Shown here: piece after piece, positions 13,797-14,274 of the stretch
How the letters are laid out: every line of letters begins with the position of its first letter
Position numbering within the stretch: position 1 is the stretch's first letter
DNA from: Oscillospiraceae bacterium
GTDB taxonomy: Bacteria > Bacillota > Clostridia > Oscillospirales > Oscillospiraceae
Reading direction: 5' to 3'
Length of the DNA: 14,274 nucleotides
Assembly (NCBI GenBank): GCA_016295225.1
Contig: JAEDLP010000041.1
Span: forward strand, 1-14,274
Notes under the pieces: model-generated
Databases searched by the model: none
Seen by the model: the letters and a program-made list of their open reading frames with translations, nothing else
Told to the model about the DNA's origin: nothing
Position numbers and translations under genes: made by a program

Positions 13797-14274
13797 TTAC
13801 TGATCGTCCACCACGGTGTAGTCAGCATCGACAACATCGTCGGGACCGCAGTTGTTGCAGTCGCCGGCGCAGTTGGCGCCGCCCATGTCGGGGCCGGGCT
13901 GGCCCTGGGCGCCTGCCTGCTGGTACATCTTTTCGCTGACCTTGTAGAAAGCCTGGGTCAGATTTTCGGTGGCTGCCTTGATGGCGGCGGTGTCGGTGCC
14001 CTTCAGAGCCTCCTTGACCTTCTCCACCTCGGCCTGGAGCTCACTGACCTCAGCGGGGTCCAGCTTATCCTTCATCTCTTCGATGGTCTTCTCGCTCTGG
14101 TAGACCATCTGGTCGGCCTGGTTGCGGGTGTCCACCTCTTCCTTGCGCTTGGCGTCCTCGGCGGCGAACTGCTCAGCCTCCTGGACGGCCTTCTCGATGT
14201 CCTCCTTGGACATGTTGGTGGAGGAGGTGATGGTGATGTGCTGCTCCTTGCCGGTGCCCAGGTCCTTGGCGGAG
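13797..14274 (-). CDS. dnaK: Chaperone protein DnaK (Hsp70), C-terminal part, cut by window edge
   Basis: Only the last 158 codons of the gene are in view; it continues past the right edge. The visible part is the end of the beta substrate-binding domain (SAKDLGTGKEQHITI) and the alpha-helical lid, with NMSKEDIEKAVQEAEQFAAED and the helical run to about VSEKMYQQ, as in bacterial DnaK. The ATG at 14213 is internal, not a start. The disordered tail keeps the usual acidic end (PDDVVDADYTVVDD) but carries a three-cysteine cluster just before it (NCAGDCNNCG), which is absent from E. coli DnaK. The stop is TAA at 13797-13799. dnaJ follows in the same direction, consistent with a class I heat-shock operon. 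Confidence 0.95.
   Translation of the reverse strand, partial: SAKDLGTGKEQHITITSSTNMSKEDIEKAVQEAEQFAAEDAKRKEEVDTRNQADQMVYQSEKTIEEMKDKLDPAEVSELQAEVEKVKEALKGTDTAAIKAATENLTQAFYKVSEKMYQQAGAQGQPGPDMGGANCAGDCNNCGPDDVVDADYTVVDDQ

Overview
The window looks like a chromosomal segment of a GC-rich, Gram-positive anaerobe of the Clostridia, most likely the Oscillospiraceae (Flavonifractor/Lawsonibacter/Intestinimonas-like). This is inferred from GC-rich coding sequence with short AT-rich intergenic regions, purine-rich Shine-Dalgarno sites, SLH-anchored secretion, a VanW-family envelope protein, an EFR1-type flavodoxin-ferredoxin and the class I heat-shock order dnaK-dnaJ. I see no rRNA, tRNA, insertion sequence, CRISPR array, prophage or attachment site, and no gene-free stretch longer than about 300 bases.

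Left part, plus strand (1-6860). A large secreted phosphodiester glycosidase-like protein with C-terminal SLH repeats comes first. Next is secG, with its own promoter and a strong terminator. Then comes a two-gene unit of a YheO-type PAS/HTH regulator and a PepV/Sapep-like M20 dipeptidase, 1 nt apart. A GC-rich hairpin follows, and immediately after it two short chromate-transporter (CHR) family genes that overlap by 4 nt. A bidirectional terminator separates these from a convergent gene.

Middle part (6862-10608). An EFR1-family flavodoxin/2[4Fe-4S] protein on the minus strand is divergent from a plus-strand pair: a membrane-anchored VanW-domain protein and a DUF975-like integral membrane protein. 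The 190-bp divergent region holds a promoter on each strand and a perfect 7-bp inverted repeat outside both predicted transcripts. The pair ends at a second bidirectional terminator.

Right part, minus strand (10628-14274). In transcription order this reads dnaK (3' part only; the gene runs off the right edge), an intergenic GC-rich hairpin, dnaJ, a PHP-type histidinol-phosphatase-like gene, rpiB and a long terminator. A separately promoted GNAT acetyltransferase follows. So a heat-shock operon appears to carry two metabolic genes at its tail. The acetyltransferase promoter is embedded in the rpiB terminator: its -35 box is part of the hairpin stem and its spacer includes the terminator U-tract.

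I found no clear previously undescribed multi-gene system. Most genes belong to recognised families. The points most worth a second look are regulatory and architectural: the terminator/promoter overlay, the dyad in the divergent region, the cysteine cluster in the DnaK tail, the hairpin gating the CHR pair, and the metabolic tail of the heat-shock operon.
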